A stretch of 12,408 nucleotides of DNA, from NCBI GenBank assembly GCA_964383535.1, contig CAYLHS010000064.1, positions 1 through 12,408 on the forward strand, read 5' to 3'. The notes under the pieces were generated by a model. It saw only the letters and a list, made by a program, of their open reading frames with translations. It was not told the DNA's origin and ran no database searches. This document shows positions 1 through 6,900 of the stretch, one piece after another; position 1 is the first letter of the stretch, and each line of letters begins with the position of its first letter. A program made the translations under genes and the position numbers. Source of the DNA: CAYLHS01 sp964383535. GTDB lineage: Bacteria > Actinomycetota > Acidimicrobiia > Spongiisociales > UBA4744.

Positions 1-821
1 CGTGCTCCCGGGATGGCGATCACGTTCGGATGGGAGATCACCCACGCGAGCGCCACCTGCGCAGGCGTCGCGTCGTGTTTTCCGGCAACCTCACGCAAGG
101 CGTCGAAGAGTGGTTTGGCGCGCTCCAGGTTGCGCGCCGACGACAGAGGGTTGACGATATTCCGGCTGCGGAATCCGGCGACCGGGTTCGACGCCGTGTA
201 GATGCCTGACAGCAGCCCCTGGGCGAGCGGGCTGTAGGCAATCACCACCCGGTCGTTGTCGCGAGCGAAGGGGACGAGTGTGGTCGCGGCTCGCCGGTTG
301 ATGAGGTTGAACTGAACCTGGTTCGACAGAACCGGCCGACCCAATGCCTGCTCGGCCCGACGCCAGCGGGCCAGTGAGTGGTTGGAGACACCCACGTGCC
401 TGATGGCGTCGAGGTCAAGGAGCCGTCGCATGCCGCGCATCGTGAACGACACGGGTGCGTGCGGATGCGGCCAGTGGATCTGGTAGAGATCGATGTGATC
501 GATCCCGAGACGCTGCTTCGACCGGAGGCCGTGGGCGACGACCGTGCCCGGGAGTGGGATGAGGGGGAAGAACTTCGAAGCGATGAACGCACGATCACGG
601 TTCCCGGACAATGCCCGTCCGAGAATCGTTTCCGATGAACCACCCCCGTAGATCTCCGCCGTGTCGAAGACGTTGATGCCCAAGTCCAGGGCACGAGCGA
701 CGATCTTCGAAGCCTCGACGTCGTTGTACGCCGCGCCGTAGCCCCACTCCTTCGAGCCGAACTGCCACGTGCCGAGCCCGATCACGGACAGGCGCTCTCC
801 GGAGATGGACAAGTGCCGCAT
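1..821 (-). CDS. Aldo/keto reductase, partial at C-terminus
   Basis: Cytosolic NADPH-dependent oxidoreductase of the aldo/keto reductase superfamily; the substrate cannot be told from sequence. The ATG at 821 gives 273 complete codons before the window edge cuts off the C-terminus. The N-terminus carries the first strand and GLGTWQFG at about 15-22. The full catalytic tetrad is visible: Asp53 and Tyr58 in FDTAEIYGG, Lys83 in ASKF, and His116 in YQIHWPHP. The family's VGVSNH segment follows, and QVALAWVISHPNVIAIPGA lies at the cut end. The start sits one base after the TGA of the upstream thioesterase gene (TGA-A-ATG), so the two are probably co-transcribed and translationally coupled. The family assignment is firm; any role in sugar or aldehyde metabolism is a guess. 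Confidence 0.93.
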   Translation of the reverse strand, partial: MRHLSISGERLSVIGLGTWQFGSKEWGYGAAYNDVEASKIVARALDLGINVFDTAEIYGGGSSETILGRALSGNRDRAFIASKFFPLIPLPGTVVAHGLRSKQRLGIDHIDLYQIHWPHPHAPVSFTMRGMRRLLDLDAIRHVGVSNHSLARWRRAEQALGRPVLSNQVQFNLINRRAATTLVPFARDNDRVVIAYSPLAQGLLSGIYTASNPVAGFRSRNIVNPLSSARNLERAKPLFDALREVAGKHDATPAQVALAWVISHPNVIAIPGA

Positions 822-822
822 T

Positions 823-1215
823 TCAGATACTGGCCAGCCGTTCGGCCAGCTCGGGCGGGAGTCGAGCGGGCTTGCCGTCGAGATCGGTGATGGCGCCCAG
901 GATGTCCAGCGTTGCGAGGAGTGTCTCGTCTCTATGCATCTCCTGGTGCCAGACGGACGATGCCCGGCGCCTCTCGACGACCTCCGTCTCGATGCGGATC
1001 GTGTCGCCGCCAAGAGCCGGTGAGATGAACCTGGCGTGAGCGTCAACGACAACGATGTGAAAGCCGGCGGACGACATCGTGTCCATGGCGAGCCCCACCG
1101 ACTCGAGCGCGTCGATCCGCGCGGTTTCGAAGTATCCGAAGTAGGCCGTGTGGTTCACGTGGTTGTAGGGATCGAGTTCGTAGAAGCGAACCCGGATGGT
1201 CGTGGTGCGTCGCAT
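823..1215 (-). CDS. Hotdog-fold acyl-CoA thioesterase (YbgC/4-hydroxybenzoyl-CoA thioesterase type)
   Basis: Small cytosolic enzyme of 130 residues, normal for the family, expected to hydrolyse acyl-CoA thioesters. The N-terminal strand and helix carry the diagnostic pattern RFYELDPYNHVNHTAYFGYF, with Asp15 in the position of the catalytic aspartate of the YbgC/4HBT group, followed by FETAR. The rest has the expected hotdog strands (FHIVVVDAHARFISPA, IRIETEVV, SSVWHQEMHR). It is the first gene of a two-gene unit with the aldo/keto reductase. A TAGCCT -10 box lies only 9 nt upstream of the ATG and I see no Shine-Dalgarno sequence, so the leader is probably nearly absent. The acyl substrate is not predictable; the YbgC-like label is by motif only. 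Confidence 0.9.
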   Translation of the reverse strand: MRRTTTIRVRFYELDPYNHVNHTAYFGYFETARIDALESVGLAMDTMSSAGFHIVVVDAHARFISPALGGDTIRIETEVVERRRASSVWHQEMHRDETLLATLDILGAITDLDGKPARLPPELAERLASI

Positions 1216-1224
1216 GGCGTTCCG

Positions 1225-1230
1225 AGGCTA
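1225..1230 (-). promoter_or_regulatory. Candidate -10 box of the thioesterase-AKR unit
   Basis: On the minus strand this reads TAGCCT, 9 nt before the ATG at 1215. The same hexamer precedes glpD and the gene at 9951. No convincing -35 is visible. A start site 6-7 nt downstream would leave a leader of only 2-3 nt. The box lies back to back with the divergent promoter at 1253. Confidence 0.45.
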
Positions 1231-1252
1231 CTGCCCCTCACCGCGTTGGGCG

Positions 1253-1258
1253 TAGGAT
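1253..1258 (+). promoter_or_regulatory. Candidate -10 box of the methyltransferase-like gene
   Basis: TAGGAT lies 20 nt before the ATG at 1279. A good Shine-Dalgarno sequence (AAGGAG, 1267-1272) follows with 6 nt spacing. The identical hexamer precedes the TPP riboswitch. The two divergent promoters share about 60 bp, so their -35 regions must overlap. Confidence 0.45.
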
Positions 1259-1278
1259 CGTGACCGAAGGAGACGCTG

Positions 1279-1875
1279 ATGGTGCCATGGCTGAATGTCG
1301 GAGCGCTGATCGCTTCGACGATCCTGACGTTTGGCTTCTACATGGCGAGTGCACGTCCCGCCGCGCTGGCGGTCGGTATCGGCGGTGAAGCGGCCTACCG
1401 CAGGTGCACCGTGTACCGGATCCTCTCAGGTGTGTTCATGACCGTCGCGGGCATCGACTACGTGATCTATGCCTTCCACCCTCTCAAATGGTCGTTGCCT
1501 GAGCACTTCCCTTGGCCCTACTGGGTGTCGGCGCTCATAGCCGTGGCGATTGCCATCCCATCGGGTGTCGTGTGGTTTCGCGGGATGAAGGATGCCGGCG
1601 AGGAGACGATGGTGCTCAAAGAGAGCCACGAGATGTATGGCGGCATCTACCGGCGCATCCGTCACCCACAGGCCGCCGGCGAAGTGTGGTACTGGTGGGT
1701 ATTCGCGTTTCTGTGCCATTCGCCGTTCCTCGCGGTCTACTCGATCGTGTGGCTTCCGTTGTTTCACCTCATGTCGAGGGCCGAGGAACGGGATCTGCTC
1801 ATCAGGTTCGGTGACGACTACCGAACCTACATGGAGCGGACCGGGATGTACGTTCCGAGACGTCACTTGGCCTGA
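1279..1875 (+). CDS. Membrane protein of the isoprenylcysteine/phospholipid methyltransferase (ICMT/PEMT-like) family
   Basis: Integral membrane protein of 198 residues. Hydrophobic segments are visible at about 4-24, 47-67, 82-100 and 136-162. The C-terminal half carries the hallmark of the ICMT/PEMT-like SAM-dependent methyltransferases: GGIYRRIRHPQAAGE at 121-135 (the RHPxxxG pattern) and EERDLLIRFGDDYRTYMER at 169-187 ending in MYVPR. In the family these two blocks form the SAM and substrate pocket. The substrate (a lipid, a prenylated group or another small molecule) cannot be told. ATG 1279 is chosen for AAGGAG at 1267-1272. The gene is monocistronic: divergent from the thioesterase and convergent with thiQ, with only 6 bp between the two stop codons. 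I see no terminator there. Confidence 0.8.
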   Translation: MVPWLNVGALIASTILTFGFYMASARPAALAVGIGGEAAYRRCTVYRILSGVFMTVAGIDYVIYAFHPLKWSLPEHFPWPYWVSALIAVAIAIPSGVVWFRGMKDAGEETMVLKESHEMYGGIYRRIRHPQAAGEVWYWWVFAFLCHSPFLAVYSIVWLPLFHLMSRAEERDLLIRFGDDYRTYMERTGMYVPRRHLA

Positions 1876-1881
1876 CTCTGA

Positions 1882-2877
1882 TCACGCCTCGCGGTCTGGC
1901 AGTCTGACGACGCCCTGCGGATCGATACCGAAGCTGGTGTCCCCGATTGCGGGTGCTACCCCGAGTTCGGTTTCCAGGATGGTGCCGTCCTGCATCTCGA
2001 TCGCCGCCTCGTAGTGACCACCACGGAACCGTCGCTGTCTGACCACACCATGGAGCGGGCCATTCAATTCGATGGCGGTCTCCCTCACGATGACCTGGTG
2101 GCGTCCGTCGTCGAGGGCAGGTACTTCGAACGTACCCCACGGCGCTGTCGCCACTCCTGCGCTCACGTCAACGTCGATGATGTTGGAGAATCCGAGGAAT
2201 CGGGCAACCCATGCATCGGCCGGCGACGACCACACCTGCTCAGGGGTACCGGTCTGGACGATCGTGCCGTCGCGAAGGATCACCATTTGATCCGCAACGG
2301 TGAATGCCTCCTCTTGATCGTGCGTAACGTAGATGGCGGTGATGTGAAGCCGGAGAAACAGCTCTCTGAGCTCGGGGACAATGCGTTCTCGTAGGGCACG
2401 GTCGAGGGAGCCGACTGGTTCATCGAGCATGAGGAGCCTGGGTTCTGGTGCCAGAGAGCGGGCGAGGGCGACTCTCTGCTGCTCTCCGCCGGAGAGACGA
2501 CCGACACTGCGATGGTCGTACCCGGCCAGTCCCACCCGCTCGAGCACCTCAGCCGTCCGTTCTTTCACATCTGACCGACCTTCGATACCGAAGGCCACGT
2601 TCGCACCGACGGTCATGTGCGGGAACAGGGCGTAGTCCTGGAACATCAGACCGAACCCTCGGGCGTGTGGGGGCACCCCATCCAGCAACTCGCCGTCCCA
2701 TGAGATCGAGCCGGCGTCGGGAGACTCGAGCCCGGCGACCGCCCGTAGGAGTGTCGACTTGCCGCTGCCGCTCGGCCCCAGGATGGCCAGGACGTCTCCG
2801 TCGGGGACGGTGAGGTTCACGTGGTGCATGAATGGTTTGCCTTCGAACGACACGGCGAGATCGCGGACCTCCAGCAT
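1882..2877 (-). CDS. thiQ: Thiamine ABC transporter ATP-binding protein
   Basis: ATPase that powers the ThiBP importer on the cytoplasmic face of the membrane. All nucleotide-binding motifs are intact: Walker A GPSGSGKST at 34-42, Q-loop Gln80, signature LSGGEQQR at 128-135, Walker B LLMLDE at 148-153, D-loop SLD, and His186 in VTHDQEE. At 331 residues it is about 100 longer than E. coli ThiQ. From about residue 230 on there is a beta-rich TOBE-like extension, as in the Fbp/Pot-type ATPases. The ATG overlaps the thiP stop by one base (TGATG), so the two are translationally coupled. The thiamine assignment rests on the ThiB and ThiP homology and the upstream TPP riboswitch; the ATPase alone would only say spermidine/iron/thiamine-type importer. 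Confidence 0.9.
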   Translation of the reverse strand: MLEVRDLAVSFEGKPFMHHVNLTVPDGDVLAILGPSGSGKSTLLRAVAGLESPDAGSISWDGELLDGVPPHARGFGLMFQDYALFPHMTVGANVAFGIEGRSDVKERTAEVLERVGLAGYDHRSVGRLSGGEQQRVALARSLAPEPRLLMLDEPVGSLDRALRERIVPELRELFLRLHITAIYVTHDQEEAFTVADQMVILRDGTIVQTGTPEQVWSSPADAWVARFLGFSNIIDVDVSAGVATAPWGTFEVPALDDGRHQVIVRETAIELNGPLHGVVRQRRFRGGHYEAAIEMQDGTILETELGVAPAIGDTSFGIDPQGVVRLPDREA

Positions 2878-4490
2878 CAGAACTCTCCGACTTCACCGAA
2901 TCGGAATCGCTCGATGGCGAACATCGATGCGGCGGTGAGCACCATGAGGATCGTGGCGAGTGCAAGAGCCTGGGGAAACGTCCCTGGTCTTCCGAGCAGC
3001 CGGAAGATCGCGATTGGCAGCGTGGGTGTGGCCGGGCGTGCGAGAAAGCTCGTGGCCCCGAACTCGCCCAGCGACACGGCGAAGGCGAATCCCGCGCCGA
3101 TCAGCCCCGCACGCGAGATCATCGGGAGATCGATACGTCTCCACACACGTGCGGGCGTCGCGCCGAGCATCGCGGCGGCGTCACGCAGATCTTGTCGAAC
3201 GGACCGCATGACGGGTACAGCGGTTCTCACCACGAACGGAATCGCTACGAGCGCGTGAGCGATCGGCAGCAGAATCGGCGAGGTGCGCAGGTCGACGGGC
3301 TTGCCTAGTGCGACGAGAAAGCCGAAGCCGATCGTCACTGCGGATGTGCCCAGCGGAAGCATGAGCAGCACGTCGAACGCCCGTGAGAACAGTCCGGTCC
3401 TGTAGGCGACGATCACCGCAGCCATCATCCCGATGGTGACGGCGAGCACCGTTGCCGCTGTCGCGATCAGAAGCGAGTTTCGAATGGCGTCGATCGGCGG
3501 GACGAAGAGGGCGGACGTCTGAGTTGCGAGCGATCGGTAGGCAGCGAGTCCGAAACCGGTGCCCGTTCGCAGCGATCTCACGATCAGCAGAGCGAGTGGT
3601 GTGCCGAGGAAGATCCCCGAGATGATGAGTGTCCCCGACACGAGCAGTCGGTCCGACGTGCTCCGCGGGGATCGGGCGACTTCCTCGGAGGGACGCAGCG
3701 GCAGCTCGATCGTTCGTCTGCGCTGAAACGTCGAGTAGGCGACCAGGATTGAGGTGACTCCGACGAGCTGGATAACTGCCAGCGCGGCTGCGATCGGAAG
3801 CTGAAGGTAGGTGATGGTCTGCCGGTAGATCTCCACCTCGATCGTCGAGAAACGCAACCCGCCGAGGATGAGAATCACTCCGAACGACGTGAAGGTGAAA
3901 AGGAAGACGATCGAGCCGGCCGCCGCGAGCGCGGGTCGAAGCAGCGGCAGGGTGATGGTTCGGAAGGCCTTCCAGCGGCTTGCTCCGAGCATCCGGGCGG
4001 CCTCTTCCAGTCGAGGGTCGAGATTGCCCCAGAAACCGCCGACCGTGCGCACGACGACGGCGAAGTTGAAGAACACATGGGCTATCAGGATGAGCCACAC
4101 CGTTCCGCTCAGGTCGACGACCCCCGTCGGGCCCAGCAGCGCGAGGAAGGCGGTGCCGACCACCACGGTCGGCAGCACGAATGGGACGGTGATTGCAGCT
4201 TTCATGAGGCTCTTGCCCCGGAATCTGTATCGCGCGAAGACATAGGCGGCGGGCAGGGCCATTGCCAAGGTGAGGAGCATCGAGGCCGTCGCCTGCCACG
4301 CGGTGAACCAGATGGCTCCGCGCAGTGTGCCCCTGTTGAACACGTCCCCAAATGGTGTCAGGTCGACCCGTCCGTTTGTGACGAGGCTCTTGAGGAGAAT
4401 CGCTCCTAGCGGGTAGGCAAAGAAGTACGCGAGGAACAGGAGCGGAATCCCGACGAGGAAGACGTCGCTGATGCGGCGGGGGCGCTTCAC
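2877..4490 (-). CDS. thiP: Thiamine ABC transporter permease, two fused membrane domains
   Basis: Inner membrane channel of the thiamine importer. It is 537 residues with two homologous halves, as in ThiP and FbpB. Each half carries the EAA loop that docks the ATPase: EEAARMLGASRWKAFRTITL at 162-181 and DAAAMLGATPARVWRRIDLP at 437-456. About twelve hydrophobic segments are visible, starting at about 10-33. The C-terminal block SLGEFGATSFL followed by PTLPIAIFRLLG resembles ThiP. An open frame extends to a GTG at 4523, but I prefer the GTG at 4490. It overlaps the thiB stop by 4 bp (GTGA) and places the first membrane segment near the N-terminus. The longer start would overlap thiB by 37 bp, with a purine run touching the GTG. 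Confidence 0.9.
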   Translation of the reverse strand: MKRPRRISDVFLVGIPLLFLAYFFAYPLGAILLKSLVTNGRVDLTPFGDVFNRGTLRGAIWFTAWQATASMLLTLAMALPAAYVFARYRFRGKSLMKAAITVPFVLPTVVVGTAFLALLGPTGVVDLSGTVWLILIAHVFFNFAVVVRTVGGFWGNLDPRLEEAARMLGASRWKAFRTITLPLLRPALAAAGSIVFLFTFTSFGVILILGGLRFSTIEVEIYRQTITYLQLPIAAALAVIQLVGVTSILVAYSTFQRRRTIELPLRPSEEVARSPRSTSDRLLVSGTLIISGIFLGTPLALLIVRSLRTGTGFGLAAYRSLATQTSALFVPPIDAIRNSLLIATAATVLAVTIGMMAAVIVAYRTGLFSRAFDVLLMLPLGTSAVTIGFGFLVALGKPVDLRTSPILLPIAHALVAIPFVVRTAVPVMRSVRQDLRDAAAMLGATPARVWRRIDLPMISRAGLIGAGFAFAVSLGEFGATSFLARPATPTLPIAIFRLLGRPGTFPQALALATILMVLTAASMFAIERFRFGEVGEF

Positions 4491-5560
4491 GATCTGACGA
4501 TCTCGGTCCACTGCTGGATCCACTCCTCACGATGCTGTTCGATGAGGCCTGGGTCCATCGTCTCCGGATGATCCGGGACGGTCGCGAACTCGGCGAACAC
4601 CGATGGCAGCGTGGCGTCTGATCGTGCGGGAAACACGAACATGTTCAGTGGCATGTCCTCTTGGAACTCCGGCGACAACATGAAATCGATCAGCTTGCCT
4701 GCCGCTTCGGCGTGTCCGGTGCCGGCAAGGATGCCCGCGTACTCGACCTGGCGGAAGCACCCGTCGGTGAGGACACCGGTCGGAGGTTCGTCAAGGGGAA
4801 CCTCCGAGTAGTAGACCTCGGCCGGCGGCGACGATGCGTAGGAGACGACGAGTGGTCGTGTTCCATCCGAGGCAGCCGAGAAGTCCGAGTAGTACGCCTC
4901 CGTCCATCCGGCATCGACCTTGACACCGTTTGTGGTCAGGTCGCGCCAGTAGTCCTGCCACGTGTAGTCGCCTGTCTCACCGAACTTCGCAATGGTGGCC
5001 AGCATGAACGCGAGTCCTGGAGAGGAGGTTGCCGGGTCCTCCACGACAAGCATGTCTCCATAGGCAGGGTCGGTGAGATCCTGGAGCGTCAGCGGGACTG
5101 AAGGGCCGTTGTTTTCGAAGGCGGCCTTGTCGTAGTTGATGCACACGTCGCCGTAGTCGATCGGCGTGACCTGGTCGCCGGCCCGCAGGCTCTCGGGGAC
5201 TGCGCTCAGTGAAGAGGAGGTGTACGGCTCGAAGATGCCTTCCGACAGTGCCCGAGACAGGAACGTGTTGTCGATTCCGTACATGACGTCGGCGATCGGG
5301 TTGTCCTTGGTCAGGATCGCCTGGTTGAGCATCGTGCCCGCATCATCGGACGTGAGGATCTGCACCTCCACGCCGGTCTCGTTCGTGAAGTCCTGGAGAA
5401 TCCCGTCTGACACGGCGAACGCGTCATGGGTGAGCAGCGTGATCTGCTCGGGTCTTTGTGTGTTGGCGGGCTCCGTCGTGTCCTGTGAGCACGCTGCGAG
5501 CGCGAGCGCGAGGATGAGAATGAGCCCGCCACTACGGCGGGCCCCCGACATGTGCTGCAT
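4487..5560 (-). CDS. thiB: Thiamine-binding lipoprotein of the ABC importer
   Basis: Captures thiamine or its phosphates outside the membrane and delivers them to ThiP. The 357-residue form starts at the ATG at 5560, preceded by AGGAGG (5565-5570). A longer open frame to 5632 would run back through the riboswitch and is rejected. The signal peptide is short (RR, then GLILILALALAAC) with a lipobox ending at Cys24, so it is a membrane-anchored lipoprotein, as expected without an outer membrane. The mature protein has the ThiB/TbpA pattern: QITLLTHDAFAVSDGILQDF, then LNQAILTKDNPIADVMYGID, and later TPIDYGDVCINYDKAAF. It is the first gene of thiBPQ and the direct target of the TPP riboswitch. Whether thiamine, TMP or TPP is the preferred ligand is not visible. 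Confidence 0.92.
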   Translation of the reverse strand: MQHMSGARRSGGLILILALALAACSQDTTEPANTQRPEQITLLTHDAFAVSDGILQDFTNETGVEVQILTSDDAGTMLNQAILTKDNPIADVMYGIDNTFLSRALSEGIFEPYTSSSLSAVPESLRAGDQVTPIDYGDVCINYDKAAFENNGPSVPLTLQDLTDPAYGDMLVVEDPATSSPGLAFMLATIAKFGETGDYTWQDYWRDLTTNGVKVDAGWTEAYYSDFSAASDGTRPLVVSYASSPPAEVYYSEVPLDEPPTGVLTDGCFRQVEYAGILAGTGHAEAAGKLIDFMLSPEFQEDMPLNMFVFPARSDATLPSVFAEFATVPDHPETMDPGLIEQHREEWIQQWTEIVRS

Positions 5561-5570
5561 GGCGCCTCCT
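5561..5570 (-). promoter_or_regulatory. Ribosome binding site of thiB
   Basis: AGGAGG on the minus strand at 5570-5565, then CGCC before the ATG at 5560. This site decides the thiB start. It is half of the hairpin at 5564-5585. Confidence 0.85.
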
Positions 5571-5585
5571 TCGTTGGTCGGAGGC
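5564..5585 (-). promoter_or_regulatory. Hairpin sequestering the thiB ribosome binding site
   Basis: On the RNA strand GCCUCC (5585-5580) can pair perfectly with GGAGGC (5569-5564) across a 10-nt loop. This buries most of the AGGAGG Shine-Dalgarno sequence. It lies 13 nt after the TPP aptamer, the usual place for the expression platform of a translational riboswitch. That it is the ligand-controlled switch is an inference. Confidence 0.6.
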
Positions 5586-5597
5586 CAGGCTGAGGCT

Positions 5598-5687
5598 GCT
5601 TCCTTCGCCGGCATTACCCGGTCAGGTTCCAACGGTCGGAGGCTCCGAGTCTCCTTCTCAGCCCGGTCAAACCGAGCTCCCGTGCTG
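5598..5687 (-). ncRNA. TPP riboswitch (THI element) controlling thiBPQ
   Basis: A thiamine pyrophosphate aptamer in the 5' leader of thiB. The invariant TPP-riboswitch blocks are present in order on the minus strand. ACGGGAGC starts the aptamer. P3 is CUCGG-UUUGA-CCGGG (5676-5662). The pyrimidine-sensor loop GGCUGAGA is at 5663-5655, followed by a P3a-like GGAG/CUCC hairpin. P2 closes as ACGG (5683-5680) with CCGU (5635-5632). GAACCUGA is at 5629-5622, then CCGGGUAAUGCCGGC (the P4/P5 part) and GCGAAGGAA. The P1 stem is weak (about 2 bp plus a mismatch), so the exact ends are uncertain. In the family, TPP binding shuts off expression; thiamine uptake is a common target. Confidence 0.93.
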
Positions 5688-5692
5688 GAGAG

Positions 5693-5698
5693 ATCCTA
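5693..5698 (-). promoter_or_regulatory. Candidate -10 box of the thiBPQ operon
   Basis: TAGGAT on the minus strand just upstream of the aptamer. A start site 6-7 nt on would place the transcript 5' end at about 5686, at the first bases of the riboswitch. Only 25 bp separate it from the stop codon of the preceding gene, with no terminator between, so read-through from the pspC operon is also possible. No clear -35 at standard spacing. Confidence 0.5.
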
Positions 5699-5723
5699 CC
5701 TCGTTCTCGGCGCGGCCGACTCG

Positions 5724-5897
5724 TCAAGTATCGTTGCTGCGATCGGCGGTGCCGCTGATGAGGAGCGCAACCCCGAGGCCGATGACGAGCGCAGGGATCA
5801 GATAGCCGGAAGGAACCGTCCAGACACCTGCTGCCTGGAGCAGGAACACGATTCCGACGATGACGAAGAACACACCTGCGGTGATGGATCCCTTCAT
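5724..5897 (-). CDS. Small two-helix membrane protein (LiaI/LiaF-type transmembrane hairpin)
   Basis: A 57-residue protein starting MKGSITAGVFFVIVGIVFLL and ending in TADRSNDT. It has two hydrophobic segments, at about 6-23 and 31-48, with VWTVPSGY between them, and no soluble domain. The pattern matches the transmembrane hairpin at the N-terminus of the preceding LiaF-like protein and at the C-terminus of the PspC protein (DUF5668-like). Its ATG overlaps the preceding stop by 4 bp (ATGA), strong evidence that it is a real, translationally coupled gene despite its size. It is the last gene of the three-gene operon and ends 26 nt before the riboswitch promoter. Function unknown; by context it is an accessory to an envelope-stress module. 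Confidence 0.85.
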   Translation of the reverse strand: MKGSITAGVFFVIVGIVFLLQAAGVWTVPSGYLIPALVIGLGVALLISGTADRSNDT

Positions 5898-6481
5898 CGT
5901 GACACTCCAATCTGTCCTGCGAACGCCGACGCCTTCAACACCAGAGTCCCTCCGGATCCCTGCGACGTCGTGTTCAGGTTGACGCCAACGCCTTCCCTTC
6001 GCTCACCGAACGCGTCGATCTGACCAAAGAGTGTGCTGGCCTTCACCTCCACGGTGGCGGTACGCGGTACGTATACCTTGATCTCACCCGCGAACACGCT
6101 GACGTTGAGGGTGGTCGTGCCGGCGGGTAGATCGAGGTCTCGCAGGTCCATGACGAGGTCCCCCGCGAACATCGAGACGTCCTTCACATCGGTGACGTTC
6201 GTGACGGAGACGGTCCGATCCCCTATGCCGCTGCTCATGGTGATCTCGGGTGTACCGGTGCCGCCGGCAACGAGCACGATCGTGAGGATGATCCCGAGCG
6301 CGACCAGACCGCCGCGTGACTTCCCCTTCGGTTCAGCGACGAGCGCGACTCCGATGACCACCAGGACGCTCGGGAGGACCCACTCCCAGGGGAACTGGTC
6401 GACGGCGCCGACCGTCTGAAGGAGCCACCCACCACCGATCGCGATGATCAGCAGTCCTAGTACCAGGCGTCCTGCTCTCAT
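5894..6481 (-). CDS. LiaF-like membrane protein (cell-wall-active antibiotics response family)
   Basis: A 195-residue membrane protein. The N-terminal 75 residues hold three hydrophobic segments (about 5-25, 32-49 and 56-73), the first two forming the LiaF-type hairpin. From about 80 on it is a beta-rich domain with four repeats of one motif: SMFAGDLVMDL, SVFAGEIKVYV, STLFGQIDAFG and SAFAGQIGVSR. This is typical of the LiaF/DUF2154 toastrack-like fold. In Firmicutes LiaF restrains the LiaRS envelope-stress system, but no lia-type sensor kinase is in the window, so that role is not shown here. The ATG overlaps the pspC stop by 4 bp (ATGA) and its own stop overlaps the next start by 4 bp, so all three genes are coupled. 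Confidence 0.87.
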   Translation of the reverse strand: MRAGRLVLGLLIIAIGGGWLLQTVGAVDQFPWEWVLPSVLVVIGVALVAEPKGKSRGGLVALGIILTIVLVAGGTGTPEITMSSGIGDRTVSVTNVTDVKDVSMFAGDLVMDLRDLDLPAGTTTLNVSVFAGEIKVYVPRTATVEVKASTLFGQIDAFGERREGVGVNLNTTSQGSGGTLVLKASAFAGQIGVSR

Positions 6482-6867
6482 CGCCGGCCTCCGAAGATGA
6501 CCGCGATTCCGATGACGATCACGATGGCGGGCCAGACGAACCTACCGATGTCGGGGAGCAGGCGGTTGAGGATCATGAATCCGCCGACCACGATCAACGC
6601 TCCGCCGATCAGGAGTGTTGCGCTGCTCGCTTGGCCGGTCGCCGGGCCGACGTTGTCGCCGGGCTGCTCCATCGGCATGGCGATCCATCCGATCAGGTAG
6701 ATGAGGAACCCCGATCCGCCTGCGATCAACAGCACCAGGAAGATCACCCGGACAATCACCGAATCGATACCGAGGTAGCGTCCGAGACCTCCTGCGACGC
6801 CGGCGATCATCTTGTCGTTGGCACTTCGGCGAAGCACCTTCGGCGTGGAGCTGTCAGGCGTGGTCAT
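6478..6867 (-). CDS. PspC-domain membrane protein
   Basis: A 129-residue inner membrane protein. An N-terminal PspC domain (about 10-67) shows the family pattern KVLRRSANDKMIAGVAGGLG, then YLGIDSVIVRVIFLVLLI and IGWIAMPME. In Gram-negatives this domain senses membrane stress with PspB. The C-terminal half is a second two-helix hairpin (ATLLIGGALIVVGGFMIL, then FVWPAIVIVIGIAVIFGG), similar to the next two proteins of the operon. The ATG at 6867 is preferred over one 7 codons upstream, because the strong GGAGGGAGGA (6871-6880) lies right before it. It is first of a three-gene operon with a candidate TAGCTT -10 box 19 nt upstream. Envelope-stress function is inferred from family and context. Confidence 0.9.
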   Translation of the reverse strand: MTTPDSSTPKVLRRSANDKMIAGVAGGLGRYLGIDSVIVRVIFLVLLIAGGSGFLIYLIGWIAMPMEQPGDNVGPATGQASSATLLIGGALIVVGGFMILNRLLPDIGRFVWPAIVIVIGIAVIFGGRR

Positions 6868-6886
6868 GGTTCCTCCCTCCATCACC

Positions 6887-6892
6887 AAGCTA
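6887..6892 (-). promoter_or_regulatory. Candidate -10 box of the pspC operon
   Basis: TAGCTT on the minus strand, 19 nt before the ATG at 6867; a start site near 6880 leaves the Shine-Dalgarno sequence in the leader. The palindromic element begins 9 nt further upstream, so its arms overlap where the -35 should be. Confidence 0.45.
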
Positions 6893-6900
6893 CACCATCA

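Noticed and set aside
1876..1881. Possible shared terminator between the convergent 1279 gene and thiQ
   Set aside because: Only 6 bp between stop codons and no hairpin with a T-tract nearby.
5561..5632. N-terminal extension of thiB to an upstream ATG
   Set aside because: It would be encoded inside the riboswitch and would place 24 polar residues before the lipoprotein signal peptide; the AGGAGG site supports the ATG at 5560.
5166..6023. Plus-strand open frame of 285 codons
   Set aside because: Runs antisense across thiB, the riboswitch, the small membrane gene and liaF-like gene, all better supported.
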